NCBI GenBank assembly: GCA_029556615.1
Contig: JAKQDD010000148.1
Location: 1-58,667 of the forward strand
Source of the DNA: Verrucomicrobiota bacterium
Lineage (GTDB): Bacteria > Verrucomicrobiota > Verrucomicrobiia > Limisphaerales > J093
DNA: 58,667 bases
Direction of reading: 5' to 3'
Shown: positions 7,925 through 17,261 of the stretch, piece after piece
How the letters are laid out: every line of letters starts with the position of its first letter
How positions within the stretch are numbered: the stretch's first letter is position 1
Position numbers and translations under genes: made by a program
The notes under the pieces: generated by a model
Told to the model about the DNA's origin: nothing
Database searches by the model: none
Seen by the model: only the letters and a program-made list of their open reading frames with translations

Positions 7925-10900
7925 ATGGATCGAGTGGTGCGATTGGCAGTGATTCTCCTGGTTATCCTGGCGACGGGCGGTCCTCTGGCCCGGGGCGCTT
8001 CCTGGGTGACCCCGGGCGATGTCTGGCGCGGATGGAAGGGGACGGGCGAGGCGTCGAGTCCGGACGCGACGGCGTGGCGGGCGGTGGATTTTGACGATCA
8101 GGCGTGGCCGGAGTGGCGGTTGCCGGTCTTTTTTGGCGAGGCGCTGGCGGGGACCGAGCTGGGGGACATGGCCGGCGAGTACTCGTGCATCTACCTGCGG
8201 CGGGCCCTGGTGGAGGCGGTGCCCGGGGAGATCTCGCACGTGCGTTTGGGGGTGGTTTGCGATGCGGGGTTTGTGGTCTGGCTGAACGGGCGGGAGTTGG
8301 TGCGGCAGAACGTGCCGGACGGCGAGCCGGGGGTGGAGACGGCGGCCGCGAGCGAACCGCCGGCGCCGGTGGCGTATGGAACCTATGCGATCCCGGTGCA
8401 GCCGGGCTGGATCGTGCCGGGGACGAATGTGCTGGCGGTGCAAGTGTTCAGCAGCGGGCGTGGGGACGACGATTTCCTGTTCGACGCGGGGTTCGAGGCG
8501 GATCGGGACACGGCGGCGCCGGGGGTGGAGACCGTGATTCCCGCACCGGGCGATCGGTTGCGGAGCTTCACGTATCTGGAAGTGCAATTTGACGAGCCGG
8601 TGGTGGGGGTGGAGGCGGCGGATCTGCTGATCAACGGGGTGGCGGCGACGCACGTGCTCGAGTTGGCTCCCGGCGATTTCCTGTTCACGTTCGAGAGTCC
8701 CGGGGACGGGGCGGTGACCGTCGGATGGCGGGAGGGGCACGGGATTGCCGACGGCGTTGCGGACGCGCATCCGTTTGAGGCGGGGACGTGGTTGTACGTG
8801 GTGGACTCGACGATGGCGGCGCCCGGGGTGTTTCTCTCCGAGATCATGGCGGACAACCGGAAGACGCTGAACGACGAGGATGGGGAGAGCTCGGACTGGA
8901 TCGAGGTGGCGAATCCGGGGGAGGAACCGGCGAATCTTGCGGGCTGGCATTTGACGGACGACGCGGGCGAGTTGCGGCGGTGGGCATTTCCGGACGTGGA
9001 CGTACCGGCGCGGGGTTACCTGCTGGTCTTTGCCTCGGGGAAGGACCGCTCGATCCCGACGGGGAAGCTGCACACGAACTTCAAGCTGGCGGCGGAGGGC
9101 GGGTATGTGGCGCTGGTGGATCCCTCGGGGCGGGTGGTATCCGACTTTGCCCCGGGCTATCCGCAGCAATGGACTGATGTGTCATACGGCCGGGCGTTGG
9201 GGGCGGAGGATTTCCAGGGCTACTTTGATCGGCCGACGCCGGGGCAGGCGAACGCGGCGTCCGGCCCGGGGTTTGCGCCGGAGGTTGAGTTCACGCGGGG
9301 GAGCGGTGTTTTCACGAACGCGTTTCTGCTGACGCTGTCGACGACGCCGGGCGGCGCCGTGATCCGGTACACGACGAACGGCACGGTCCCGACGGCGGGG
9401 TCGTGGGCCTACGGGGCTCCCTTATGGATCAGCAACAGCGTGCAGATCCGGGCCCGGGCGTTTGTGGACGGGCTGCTTCCGGGGCCGCCGCGGAGCGAGA
9501 CGTTTTTCCGTTTGCACACGAACCTGGTGAATTTCACGTCGAACTTGCCGGTGTTGGTGTTGAACACCGCGGGGCGTCCGGGGGCGACGAGCAGCAAGCT
9601 GACCTACGCCCATCTGTCGGTGTACGAGCCGGTGAAGGGCAGGACGACGCTACTGCAGCCGCCGACGCTCCTGACGCGGGTTGGGTTTCAGATTCGGGGC
9701 TCGTCGACGGAGGGGATTGCGAAGTCGAGTTACAAGGTCGAGGTGTGGGACGAATTCGACCGGGATCGGAAGGTCGAGGTGCTCGGTTTGCCGGCGGATT
9801 CGGACTGGGTGTTGTACGCGCCGAACAATTTCGAGCCGGTCATGATCCACAATCCCTTCATCCACCAGTTGAGCCGGGACATGGGCCGGTACTCATCGCG
9901 GACGCGTTTTGTGGAGCTTTACTACAATCGGACGACGGGCCCGTTGCAGTCGAACATGTACGCGGGGGTTTACGTGCTCGAGGAGAAGGTCAAGATCAGC
10001 CCGGACCGGGTGGACCTTGACGAGCTCGAGCCCGAGCATGTTCAGGCGCCGGAGGTGACGGGGGGGTACCTGTTGAAGATCGACCGGCTGGATCCGGGCG
10101 ACACGGGTCTGTCGGTGGCGGGCGTGAGGATGGCGTACGTGGATCCGAAGGAGAAGGAGATGAAGCTGGCGCAGTGGCTGCCCCATCGGACGTATCTGCG
10201 GAGCTACTTCACGAACTTCCACGGTGTGCTGAACAGCACCCGCTGGCTGAATCCGACCAACGGGTACCGGATGTTCGTGGATGTGGACGCCTGGATCGAC
10301 TATCATGTGCTGGAGACGTTGAGCTTCAACGTCGATGCTCTCGGTCTCAGCACCTACCTGCACAAGCCCCGGAGCGGGCGGATCACGTTCGGTCCGCACT
10401 GGGATTTCGACCGCGCCCTCGGGTCCACGGACGGCCGGGATGCGAATCCGAGAGTGTGGCACAGTGGCGCGCTGTTCAGCGCTCCGTGGTGGGGTCGGCT
10501 GTTCACGGACAAGGATTTCGGGCAGCAGTGGCTGGATCGCTGGCAGGCGCTGCGGGGGACGCATTTCTCGCTGACGAACCTGCACGGGCTGATTGATCGC
10601 CTGGCGAACGAGGTGCGCGCCGCCCAACCCCGCGAGTACCAGAAGTGGCGCGTGGCCCCGCGCGGCGGCACCTACCAGACGGAAATCAACTTCATGAAGA
10701 ACTGGGTGTCGAACCGGGTGAACTGGATCGACAGCCAGCTGACGCGGCCGCCGGTCCTGAGCCACGCCGGCGGTCCGGTGTCGCCGGGACTTGCCGTCAC
10801 GCTCACGGTTCCGACGAACACGACGATCTACTACACGCTCGACGGCACGGATCCGCGGGTGTCGCAGGACGGTTTCGCGCCCTCGGCCCGTGTCTACACC

Positions 10901-12895
10901 GGCCCCGTCGTCATTCAGGACAACGCGCGGATCGTGGCCCGGGCGCGGGATCCGAAGAAGAAGCAGACCGGCGGGGCGCCGTCGAATGTTCCGTGGTCGG
11001 GGCCGGTTGCGGCGACGTTTGTGGTACGGACTCCGCCGCTGTTGCTGACGGAGATCATGTACCATCCCTCGAAGGCGCCTGGGGATGCCGGTTTGGCTTC
11101 CGACTATGAGTATGTCGAGCTGATGAATGCCGGCACTGCGGCGCTGGGCCTGGTGGGATTTCGGCTGACGAACGGGGTGGACTACGTGTTCACGGCCGCG
11201 AGCGGCGTGACGCGGCTCGAGCCTGGGGAGCGCGTGCTGGTGGTGGCCAACCGGGAGGCGTTCCTCCGCCGGTACCCCGGAGCTTCAGGCATCGCCGGGG
11301 AGTACGGCGGACGGCTGGGGGATGCGTCGGACCGGGTCACGGTGGTCGGGCCGTTGCAGGAGCCGGTCAGCGACGTGGCCTACGAGGACGGCTGGGTGCC
11401 GGCGACCGATGGGTTCGGATTCAGCCTTGTGCTGGTCGACGAAGCCAGCGCGCCGGGGGAGCTGGGCCGGGCGGACCGCTGGCGTCGCAGCACGGGCCCG
11501 GCCGGCAGTCCGGGCGAAGCGGACCCGCCGGAGCGGGCGATCCCGGGCGTCTGGGTGAATGAGATTCTGAGCCATCCCGATGCGTCGGGCGAGGATGCGA
11601 TCGAGATTCTGAACCCGACCCGCGACGCTGTGGATCTGTCCGGTTGGTATCTAACGGACGACTACGACACGCCGTTCAAGTACCGGATCCCGGACGGCAC
11701 GGTTCTTCCGCCGGGCGGCTATGGGGTCTTCTGGGAGTCGGACTTTGGCCAGGGCCCAACGGGTTTTGGGTTGAGTGCGTACGGCGAGGAGGTCTGCCTG
11801 TTCTCCGCGGATCCCTCGACCGGCGAGCTGACGGGGTATTCGGACGGGCATTCGTTCGGTGGCTGTATCGAGGGTCAGACTCTGGGTTTGCAGATCGCGG
11901 GCGGCCGGCGGTTGCTGGTGCCGCAGGCGTTTCCGACCCTGGGTGGCCCGAATTCCGGGGCGATGATTCCCCCTGTCCAGATCAGCGAGATCCTGTATGC
12001 GGCGCCGCTGATGGCCGGGGACGAGGCCATGGGCGAGTACATCGAGGTGTGCAACGGTTCCGCGGAACCCGTCCCGCTGGGAGCTGCGGCGCCGGCGGCC
12101 GTGGGGTGGTCGCTTCGGGGCGCGGTGGATTTCGAGTTCCCGGCGGACACGGTGTTGCCGGCGGGCGGGCTGCTCGTGGTGGTGGGGTTCGATCCGCGGC
12201 TGGATCTCGGGCGGTTGGCGGTTTTCCGGGGGCACTACGGCGTGCTGGCGGACACGGTGTTTGCGGGGCCGTGGTCGGGTCGTTTGGACAATGCGGGAGA
12301 GACGATCGAGCTGCGGTGTCCCGCGCCCAGGGTGAGCTCACCGGGCCAGCCGTGGGCGAGCATGATTGTCGAGGAGATACCGTATCGGGGCACGTCGCCT
12401 TGGCCGTCTGGGGCGGCTGTGGATGGGCGTTCCTTGTCGCGCGTTTCCGGCCGGATCGGGGCTTGGGAGCCGCAAGCGTGGGTGGCTGCGGTGCCCAGTC
12501 CCGGGGTGCTCGATGCCGATGGCGACGGGCTTGGCGATCTTTGGGAGTCGACCTGGGGTTTGAGCACCATGTCTGCCGGGGGAGTTGATGGGCCGGACGG
12601 GGATCCGGACGGGGACGGCGTGTCGAATCGCGACGAGTTCATCGGGCAGACGGCACCGTGGCCGGGGCCGATCCGACTGACGATAGGGCGGGCCGCGGGG
12701 GGTGACGCGGTGCAGGTGCGGTTCCGCACGCTGCCGGGACGGCGCCACGAGCTTCAGGGGCGTGCCCTCGGAGAGACCGAAGGGTGTTGGACGCCCATTT
12801 TCGAGTTTGAACCCGGGCCTGAGGCGAGCGATGAGGTTTACGAAGTGACGGTGGACGAAGTATCACGGCTTTACCGAGTGCTGGTGGGCGACTGA
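7925..12895 (+). CDS. Large secreted protein: lamin-tail, chitobiase-C and CotH domains
   Basis: A 1656-residue secreted protein with a signal peptide (residues 1-25, VVRLAVILLVILATGGPLARG). Order of domains: a jelly-roll-like N-terminal region (about 25-195, FVVWLNGRELVRQN), a lamin-tail domain (about 300-440, LSEIMADNRKTLNDEDGESS), a chitobiase-C-like repeat (about 455-535), a CotH domain (about 540-920, with FGPHWDFDRALGSTDGRD), another chitobiase-C-like repeat (about 945-1030), then three further lamin-tail-like domains. The end has a calcium-binding style DADGDGLGDLWE segment and a beta-rich tail. CotH-type proteins resemble atypical kinases in spores; the role in Verrucomicrobiota is unknown. 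The ATG at 7925 is divergent from lptD. Confidence 0.87.
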   Translation: MDRVVRLAVILLVILATGGPLARGASWVTPGDVWRGWKGTGEASSPDATAWRAVDFDDQAWPEWRLPVFFGEALAGTELGDMAGEYSCIYLRRALVEAVPGEISHVRLGVVCDAGFVVWLNGRELVRQNVPDGEPGVETAAASEPPAPVAYGTYAIPVQPGWIVPGTNVLAVQVFSSGRGDDDFLFDAGFEADRDTAAPGVETVIPAPGDRLRSFTYLEVQFDEPVVGVEAADLLINGVAATHVLELAPGDFLFTFESPGDGAVTVGWREGHGIADGVADAHPFEAGTWLYVVDSTMAAPGVFLSEIMADNRKTLNDEDGESSDWIEVANPGEEPANLAGWHLTDDAGELRRWAFPDVDVPARGYLLVFASGKDRSIPTGKLHTNFKLAAEGGYVALVDPSGRVVSDFAPGYPQQWTDVSYGRALGAEDFQGYFDRPTPGQANAASGPGFAPEVEFTRGSGVFTNAFLLTLSTTPGGAVIRYTTNGTVPTAGSWAYGAPLWISNSVQIRARAFVDGLLPGPPRSETFFRLHTNLVNFTSNLPVLVLNTAGRPGATSSKLTYAHLSVYEPVKGRTTLLQPPTLLTRVGFQIRGSSTEGIAKSSYKVEVWDEFDRDRKVEVLGLPADSDWVLYAPNNFEPVMIHNPFIHQLSRDMGRYSSRTRFVELYYNRTTGPLQSNMYAGVYVLEEKVKISPDRVDLDELEPEHVQAPEVTGGYLLKIDRLDPGDTGLSVAGVRMAYVDPKEKEMKLAQWLPHRTYLRSYFTNFHGVLNSTRWLNPTNGYRMFVDVDAWIDYHVLETLSFNVDALGLSTYLHKPRSGRITFGPHWDFDRALGSTDGRDANPRVWHSGALFSAPWWGRLFTDKDFGQQWLDRWQALRGTHFSLTNLHGLIDRLANEVRAAQPREYQKWRVAPRGGTYQTEINFMKNWVSNRVNWIDSQLTRPPVLSHAGGPVSPGLAVTLTVPTNTTIYYTLDGTDPRVSQDGFAPSARVYTGPVVIQDNARIVARARDPKKKQTGGAPSNVPWSGPVAATFVVRTPPLLLTEIMYHPSKAPGDAGLASDYEYVELMNAGTAALGLVGFRLTNGVDYVFTAASGVTRLEPGERVLVVANREAFLRRYPGASGIAGEYGGRLGDASDRVTVVGPLQEPVSDVAYEDGWVPATDGFGFSLVLVDEASAPGELGRADRWRRSTGPAGSPGEADPPERAIPGVWVNEILSHPDASGEDAIEILNPTRDAVDLSGWYLTDDYDTPFKYRIPDGTVLPPGGYGVFWESDFGQGPTGFGLSAYGEEVCLFSADPSTGELTGYSDGHSFGGCIEGQTLGLQIAGGRRLLVPQAFPTLGGPNSGAMIPPVQISEILYAAPLMAGDEAMGEYIEVCNGSAEPVPLGAAAPAAVGWSLRGAVDFEFPADTVLPAGGLLVVVGFDPRLDLGRLAVFRGHYGVLADTVFAGPWSGRLDNAGETIELRCPAPRVSSPGQPWASMIVEEIPYRGTSPWPSGAAVDGRSLSRVSGRIGAWEPQAWVAAVPSPGVLDADGDGLGDLWESTWGLSTMSAGGVDGPDGDPDGDGVSNRDEFIGQTAPWPGPIRLTIGRAAGGDAVQVRFRTLPGRRHELQGRALGETEGCWTPIFEFEPGPEASDEVYEVTVDEVSRLYRVLVGD

Positions 12896-12975
12896 GAGCC
12901 GCCGCCGCCCGGTTTTTGGGGTTGTCGCGGGAAGCCGGCCGGGTACCTTCCGGGCTGAGGCCACGCCTCGAAGGG

Positions 12976-14676
12976 ATGACGTTTCTGCCCATTGTCGAGC
13001 GGGAATTGCGGGTGGCCGCCCGCGCCTGGACGACCCAGTTTCGGCGAGTACTGACCGTTGCTCTCGGGATAGCGGTGGCGGCCTATGCCTATTTGATCGC
13101 ACAGACGGCGGTCCCGGCCCTGCTGGGGTTCATCCTGTTTTCGGCGCTGTCGTGGCTTGGTTTTTTCTGTTGTCTCCTCTGGGGGCTGGGGAGCACGGCG
13201 GATACGATCAGCGCGGAGCGCCGGAACGACACACTGGGGTTGTTGTTTCTGACGGATCTGAAGGGCTATGACGTCACGTTAGGGAAGCTGGCGGCGACGT
13301 CGGTGCGGAGTGTGTACGCGTTGCTGGGTCTCTGTCCAATCCTGGCATTGTGTCTCATGTTTGGGAGTGTGTCCTTCCGTCAATTCGCGCAGGTGGTGAT
13401 GGTATTGGCCGCGACGCTGTTCCTGAGCCAGGCGGTGGCGTTGTGGGTTTCGAGCTGGTTCGAGAGCGGCCGGCGCGCGGCCATGGTGTCGGGCTTGATC
13501 CTCGTGCTGATGGCGGGCGGGCCCTGGGTCGCGGCGATTTGGGCGGGAACCACGGGGGTCCTGAGGTCGGGGGTCTTGAGGGGCGGGCCCGAGCCGATTC
13601 TGGCATTCAGTCCCGCCTATGCGCACGCGCTGGCAGTGTTCAGCTCGGCGCCGGTGACGCGCGTGGGTTTTCTCGGCAGTTTCCATTGGTATTGGGCGTC
13701 GGTGGGTGTTGCGTTGGGGGTCGGTGTGCTGGCCTTGGTGTTGACGAGCCGGCGTCTTCCCCGGCTTTGCAGGCAAGGAGAGGGTTGGATTGGGCGCCGC
13801 CGGTTCGCGGGTGACCGAAGCCGGTTTGAGCGGGGCCGGCGCGACGCCGATCGGGCTCGAGGGGCGCTGCTGGATCGGAGCCCTTTTGCCTGGCTTGCGG
13901 CGCCGCACGCGGACCCCGCGCGGAATGTCTGGCGGTTCCTGTCGCTGACGCTGGCCGGGTGGCTCGGTCTGTTTGTGGCGTTTCCGAATCTCTGGGACGC
14001 GATGGACGTGGTGCGGTACATCCTGTTGCTGTTATGGGTGCACAGCGTCTTGAAGGTATGGATGGCGTTTTCTGTGACGCGCCGGTTGACCGACGACCGC
14101 ACCAGCGGGGCGCTCGAGCTCCTCTTGTGCACGCCGCTGACGCCGGGCGAGATCCTGGCGGGGCAAGGCCGCGCGTTGGTTCGGCAATTTGGGGGGCCGG
14201 TGATGGTGGTTTTGGCGGCGGACGTGGTCCTGCTGATGGCGGCGGTGCATGAGAACTGGAGTGAGCGAGCGGAGCACGTGCTGTTTTTCGGGGGGCACAT
14301 GGTGTGGCTGATTGCGGACGCGGTGGCGATCCTTGTTTACGGCGTGTGGTCGGCTGTGGCGTGTTCGCATCCGCAACAACCGGTTCGCAACACGGTGGCG
14401 GGAATCCTGGTCGCCCCATGGGCTTTGTTCGCGCTGCTCCTCAGTGGATACGCGATTCTCGAAGGGCACAATGTCGTGCGTCTGGACATGACGCCAGCCC
14501 AGGTGATGCTGTTGATGTTCGCGATCGGCCTGGTTTTCGATGCCGGTTATCTCTGGTACGCGTGGCGGCGGACAGGTCGGGATTTTCGGCGGATGGCGGT
14601 GCAGCGATTGGGGTTGCGCCCGCGGGGGTGGTGGTGGCGGGGATTGGGCTCGCCGAGGTCCGCGCATCGGGCCTAG
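12976..14676 (+). CDS. ABC-2 type transporter permease-like membrane protein
   Basis: A 566-residue membrane protein with about twelve hydrophobic segments. The N-terminus MTFLPIVERELRVAARAW is typical of ABC-2/gliding-motility type permeases, as is STADTISAERRNDTLGLLF, repeated in the second half as RRLTDDRTSGALELLLCTPL. This points to two related six-helix halves. I start at the ATG at 12976; the frame is open further upstream with a TTG at 12916, but that lacks family similarity. No ATPase partner is adjacent, so the cargo cannot be told. The TAG stop (14674-14676) lies inside the CTAG that begins the downstream dispersed element. Confidence 0.8.
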   Translation: MTFLPIVERELRVAARAWTTQFRRVLTVALGIAVAAYAYLIAQTAVPALLGFILFSALSWLGFFCCLLWGLGSTADTISAERRNDTLGLLFLTDLKGYDVTLGKLAATSVRSVYALLGLCPILALCLMFGSVSFRQFAQVVMVLAATLFLSQAVALWVSSWFESGRRAAMVSGLILVLMAGGPWVAAIWAGTTGVLRSGVLRGGPEPILAFSPAYAHALAVFSSAPVTRVGFLGSFHWYWASVGVALGVGVLALVLTSRRLPRLCRQGEGWIGRRRFAGDRSRFERGRRDADRARGALLDRSPFAWLAAPHADPARNVWRFLSLTLAGWLGLFVAFPNLWDAMDVVRYILLLLWVHSVLKVWMAFSVTRRLTDDRTSGALELLLCTPLTPGEILAGQGRALVRQFGGPVMVVLAADVVLLMAAVHENWSERAEHVLFFGGHMVWLIADAVAILVYGVWSAVACSHPQQPVRNTVAGILVAPWALFALLLSGYAILEGHNVVRLDMTPAQVMLLMFAIGLVFDAGYLWYAWRRTGRDFRRMAVQRLGLRPRGWWWRGLGSPRSAHRA

Positions 14677-14887
14677 AGTCCTCGACTGGGTCTGAGGCGG
14701 CGCCTCGCTAGAGTCCTCGACTTGTGAAAGTCGATGCGATTAGGTCATGTTTGGTCCCTGCCGTTCCAACCCCACCCCCCTGCCTCCGAGGACTCTACAT
14801 TAGCGAGGCGCGGAAGAGGGGTGGGGAGTGACAGCAGGGTCTTCATGAGTCTGGGGACTCGACTGAATCTGAGGCGCGCCTCGCTAG
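14673..14887 (-). repeat. Dispersed CTAG-bounded element, inverted complete copy plus a short derivative (copy C)
   Basis: From CTAG at 14708-14711 to CTAG at 14884-14887 is a 180-bp copy in reverse orientation, with AGAGTCCTCGA / GAGGACTCT and TAGCGAGGCGC / GCGCCTCGCTA pairs. Directly left of it, sharing the CTAG at 14708, is a 39-bp derivative starting at CTAG 14673 that keeps only the two element ends. The stop codon of the permease gene is the TAG of the first CTAG. The stretch from 14888 to the sucC start at 15050 shows no further gene. Confidence 0.82.
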
Positions 14888-15049
14888 CCGATATTTCACA
14901 CGCTTTGGGGGAACGGACAGGCTGCACCAACCCGGATGGAATCGATGCGGGCCAAACAGCAAGACCGGAACGAATGGTTGTACAGACGCCCGAGGGGAAA
15001 TCGGATTGAAGCTTCTCACGATCGCGGCCAGACTGCGGTTGCCGTACTC

Positions 15050-16276
15050 ATGAACCTGCTCGAATTCCAGGCCAAGCGACTGCTGGAGCGCTTTGGCGTG
15101 CCGGCGCCGCCATGCCGCGTGGTGGCGGAGGCGGCGGACGTGCGTCCGGCCGTGGACGCACTGGCGTTGCCGGGGGTGAACGGTTTGGTGGTCAAGGCGC
15201 AGATCCATGCCGGAGGCCGGGGCCGGGGGACATTCCGCAGCGGTCGGATGGGCGGGGTGCGAGTTTGCGCCGGGTCGGCTGAAGCGGAAGAGTGTGCGCG
15301 GGCGATGCTGGGGGACGTGCTGGTCACGGGACAGACCGGGCCCGAGGGCCGGCGGGTGAGGCGCGTGTTGATCGCTCAGGCGGTCGATTTGCGAGCCGAG
15401 TACTATCTGGCGGTGGTTCTCGATCGGTCCGTGGGACGACCCGTCGTCATCGCCAGCCCGGAAGGTGGAATGGACATCGAGGAAGTGGCCGCTCGGACGC
15501 CGGATCGGGTCTTCCGGGAGACGGTGGACCCGGCGTTGGGGCTGCAGCCGTATCAGGCGCGGAAACTTGCGGTGTCGTTGGGTTTGCGGGGTGATCTCCT
15601 GGGAGTGGCGGTCCGGCTGATGCTGGGGGTGTACGGAGCATGGTGGGAGTGTGACGCGTCGCTGATCGAGATCAATCCTCTGGGCCGGGTTCGGAGCGTC
15701 GAGGGTGCCGAGACGCTGATGGCGGTGGACGCGAAGATGAGTCTGGACGACAACGGGCTGTACCGGCATCCGGATCTTGCTGCCCTGCGCGATCTGGGCG
15801 AGGAATCCCCGCTTGAGATTCGCGCTGGCGAGCAAAAGTTGAGCTACATCCAACTGGACGGGAGCATCGCCTGCCTGGTCAACGGCGCGGGTCTGGCGAT
15901 GGCGACCATGGATATCATCAAGCACTGTGGCGGGCGTCCGGCCAATTTCATGGATGTGGGCGGTGGCGCCTCGCAGGCGCAGGTGACCAACGCCTTCAGC
16001 CTTATCCTCGAGGATCCGAAGGTGCGGGCGATACTGGTGAACATCTTTGGAGGGATCATGGATTGTGACGTGATTGCGCAGGGGATTGTCGCGGCGGTGA
16101 GGGCGGCGCGGGTGCCGATGCCGCTGGTTGTGCGACTCGAGGGGAACAACGTCGAGGCAGGCCGGCGGACGCTCGAGGCATCGGGTCTTGCCCTTGAGAC
16201 CGGCAACTCGATGGGGGATGCGGCGGAGAAGGCGGTGGCGGCCGCCGGGCGGTGGGGCAAGGGGGTTGGGGGGTGA
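15050..16276 (+). CDS. sucC: Succinyl-CoA ligase (ADP-forming) beta subunit
   Basis: A 408-residue cytoplasmic subunit of the TCA-cycle enzyme that converts succinyl-CoA to succinate with ATP or GTP formation. The ATP-grasp half opens [18 protein letters not shown] and has [32 protein letters not shown] and [11 protein letters not shown]. The CoA-ligase half has [34 protein letters not shown] and [18 protein letters not shown]. The ATG at 15050 gives the standard N-terminus; upstream in-frame codons from 14936 lack similarity. sucD starts 17 bases downstream, so the two form an operon. No other TCA-cycle gene is adjacent. Confidence 0.95.
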   Translation: MNLLEFQAKRLLERFGVPAPPCRVVAEAADVRPAVDALALPGVNGLVVKAQIHAGGRGRGTFRSGRMGGVRVCAGSAEAEECARAMLGDVLVTGQTGPEGRRVRRVLIAQAVDLRAEYYLAVVLDRSVGRPVVIASPEGGMDIEEVAARTPDRVFRETVDPALGLQPYQARKLAVSLGLRGDLLGVAVRLMLGVYGAWWECDASLIEINPLGRVRSVEGAETLMAVDAKMSLDDNGLYRHPDLAALRDLGEESPLEIRAGEQKLSYIQLDGSIACLVNGAGLAMATMDIIKHCGGRPANFMDVGGGASQAQVTNAFSLILEDPKVRAILVNIFGGIMDCDVIAQGIVAAVRAARVPMPLVVRLEGNNVEAGRRTLEASGLALETGNSMGDAAEKAVAAAGRWGKGVGG

Positions 16277-16293
16277 TTGGCCTATCAGAAGCC

Positions 16294-17184
16294 ATGGCTA
16301 TTCTTGTCACTCCGGAGACGAAGGTCCTGATCCAGGGCATCACCGGAAGCTTTGGTGCCAGGCATGCTCAACTCAGTCTCGAGTACGGCACGCGCGTGGT
16401 GGCGGGGGTGACGCCGGGGAAGGGAGGACAACGGTTTGCGGATCGGGTGCCGATCTTCGACACCGTGGCCGAGGCGGTCTCGGAGACCGGGGCGACGGCG
16501 TCGGCGGTCTTTGTCCCGGCGTCGGCGGCGGCGGATGCGATTCTTGAAGGTGTGGACGCGGGTCTTGACCTGGTGGTATGCATCACGGAAGGGATTCCCG
16601 TCCGTGACATGATCCGGGTACGTCGTGTGATGGAGGGGGGGCGGACCCGGCTGATTGGGCCGAATTGTCCCGGCATTGTGACGCCTGCGTCCGGGGGTCC
16701 AGGGTGCCGGGGATGCCGGATGGGGATTGCGCCGGGGTACATCCACCGGCCAGGGAGGATCGGGGTGGTGTCGCGGAGCGGGACGCTGACGTACGAGGCG
16801 GTATGGCAGTTGACGTGTCGCGGCGCGGGGCAATCCACGTGTGTGGGGATTGGGGGCGATGCGGTGACGGGGACGTCGCATCGGGACGTGGTGCGGATGT
16901 TCAACGAGGATCCGGACACGGACGGGATCATCCTGATCGGGGAGATCGGGGGGACGTCGGAGGAGGAGGCGGCGGCCTGGATGACAGACCACGGCAGCAA
17001 GCCGCTGGCGGCGTTCATTGCCGGCGCCACGGCTCCGTCGGGTCGGCGGATGGGGCATGCGGGGGCGATCATCAGCGGGGGGCAGGGGACGGCGCGGGCG
17101 AAGATCGAGGCGTTGCGGGCGGCGGGAGCGGCGGTGGCGGAGACGCCGGCGGTGATGGCGGAAACACTATTGCGGCTGTTATGA
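16294..17184 (+). CDS. sucD: Succinyl-CoA ligase (ADP-forming) alpha subunit
   Basis: A 296-residue partner of SucC, carrying the CoA-binding Rossmann domain ([20 protein letters not shown]) and the phosphohistidine loop. The catalytic histidine is His255 in [12 protein letters not shown]. The NCPGIVTP motif is present. Between NCPGIVTP and [11 protein letters not shown] the protein has [12 protein letters not shown], longer than the usual short ECKIG-type turn and with two cysteines. The ATG at 16294 gives the standard start; in-frame codons from 16252 overlap sucC and look spurious. The spacing to sucC is 17 bases. Confidence 0.95.
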   Translation: MAILVTPETKVLIQGITGSFGARHAQLSLEYGTRVVAGVTPGKGGQRFADRVPIFDTVAEAVSETGATASAVFVPASAAADAILEGVDAGLDLVVCITEGIPVRDMIRVRRVMEGGRTRLIGPNCPGIVTPASGGPGCRGCRMGIAPGYIHRPGRIGVVSRSGTLTYEAVWQLTCRGAGQSTCVGIGGDAVTGTSHRDVVRMFNEDPDTDGIILIGEIGGTSEEEAAAWMTDHGSKPLAAFIAGATAPSGRRMGHAGAIISGGQGTARAKIEALRAAGAAVAETPAVMAETLLRLL

Positions 17185-17261
17185 GGGCCGGTGGCGCTTC
17201 CGCCACAAATCGGAAGTGGTTTTTGCACAGAAGCCCAAATGATGCGAGGTGTGGAGGCTAC

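Noticed and set aside
12916..12975. TTG start 20 codons upstream for the ABC permease
   Set aside because: The upstream residues lack family similarity; the ATG at 12976 gives the usual permease N-terminus.
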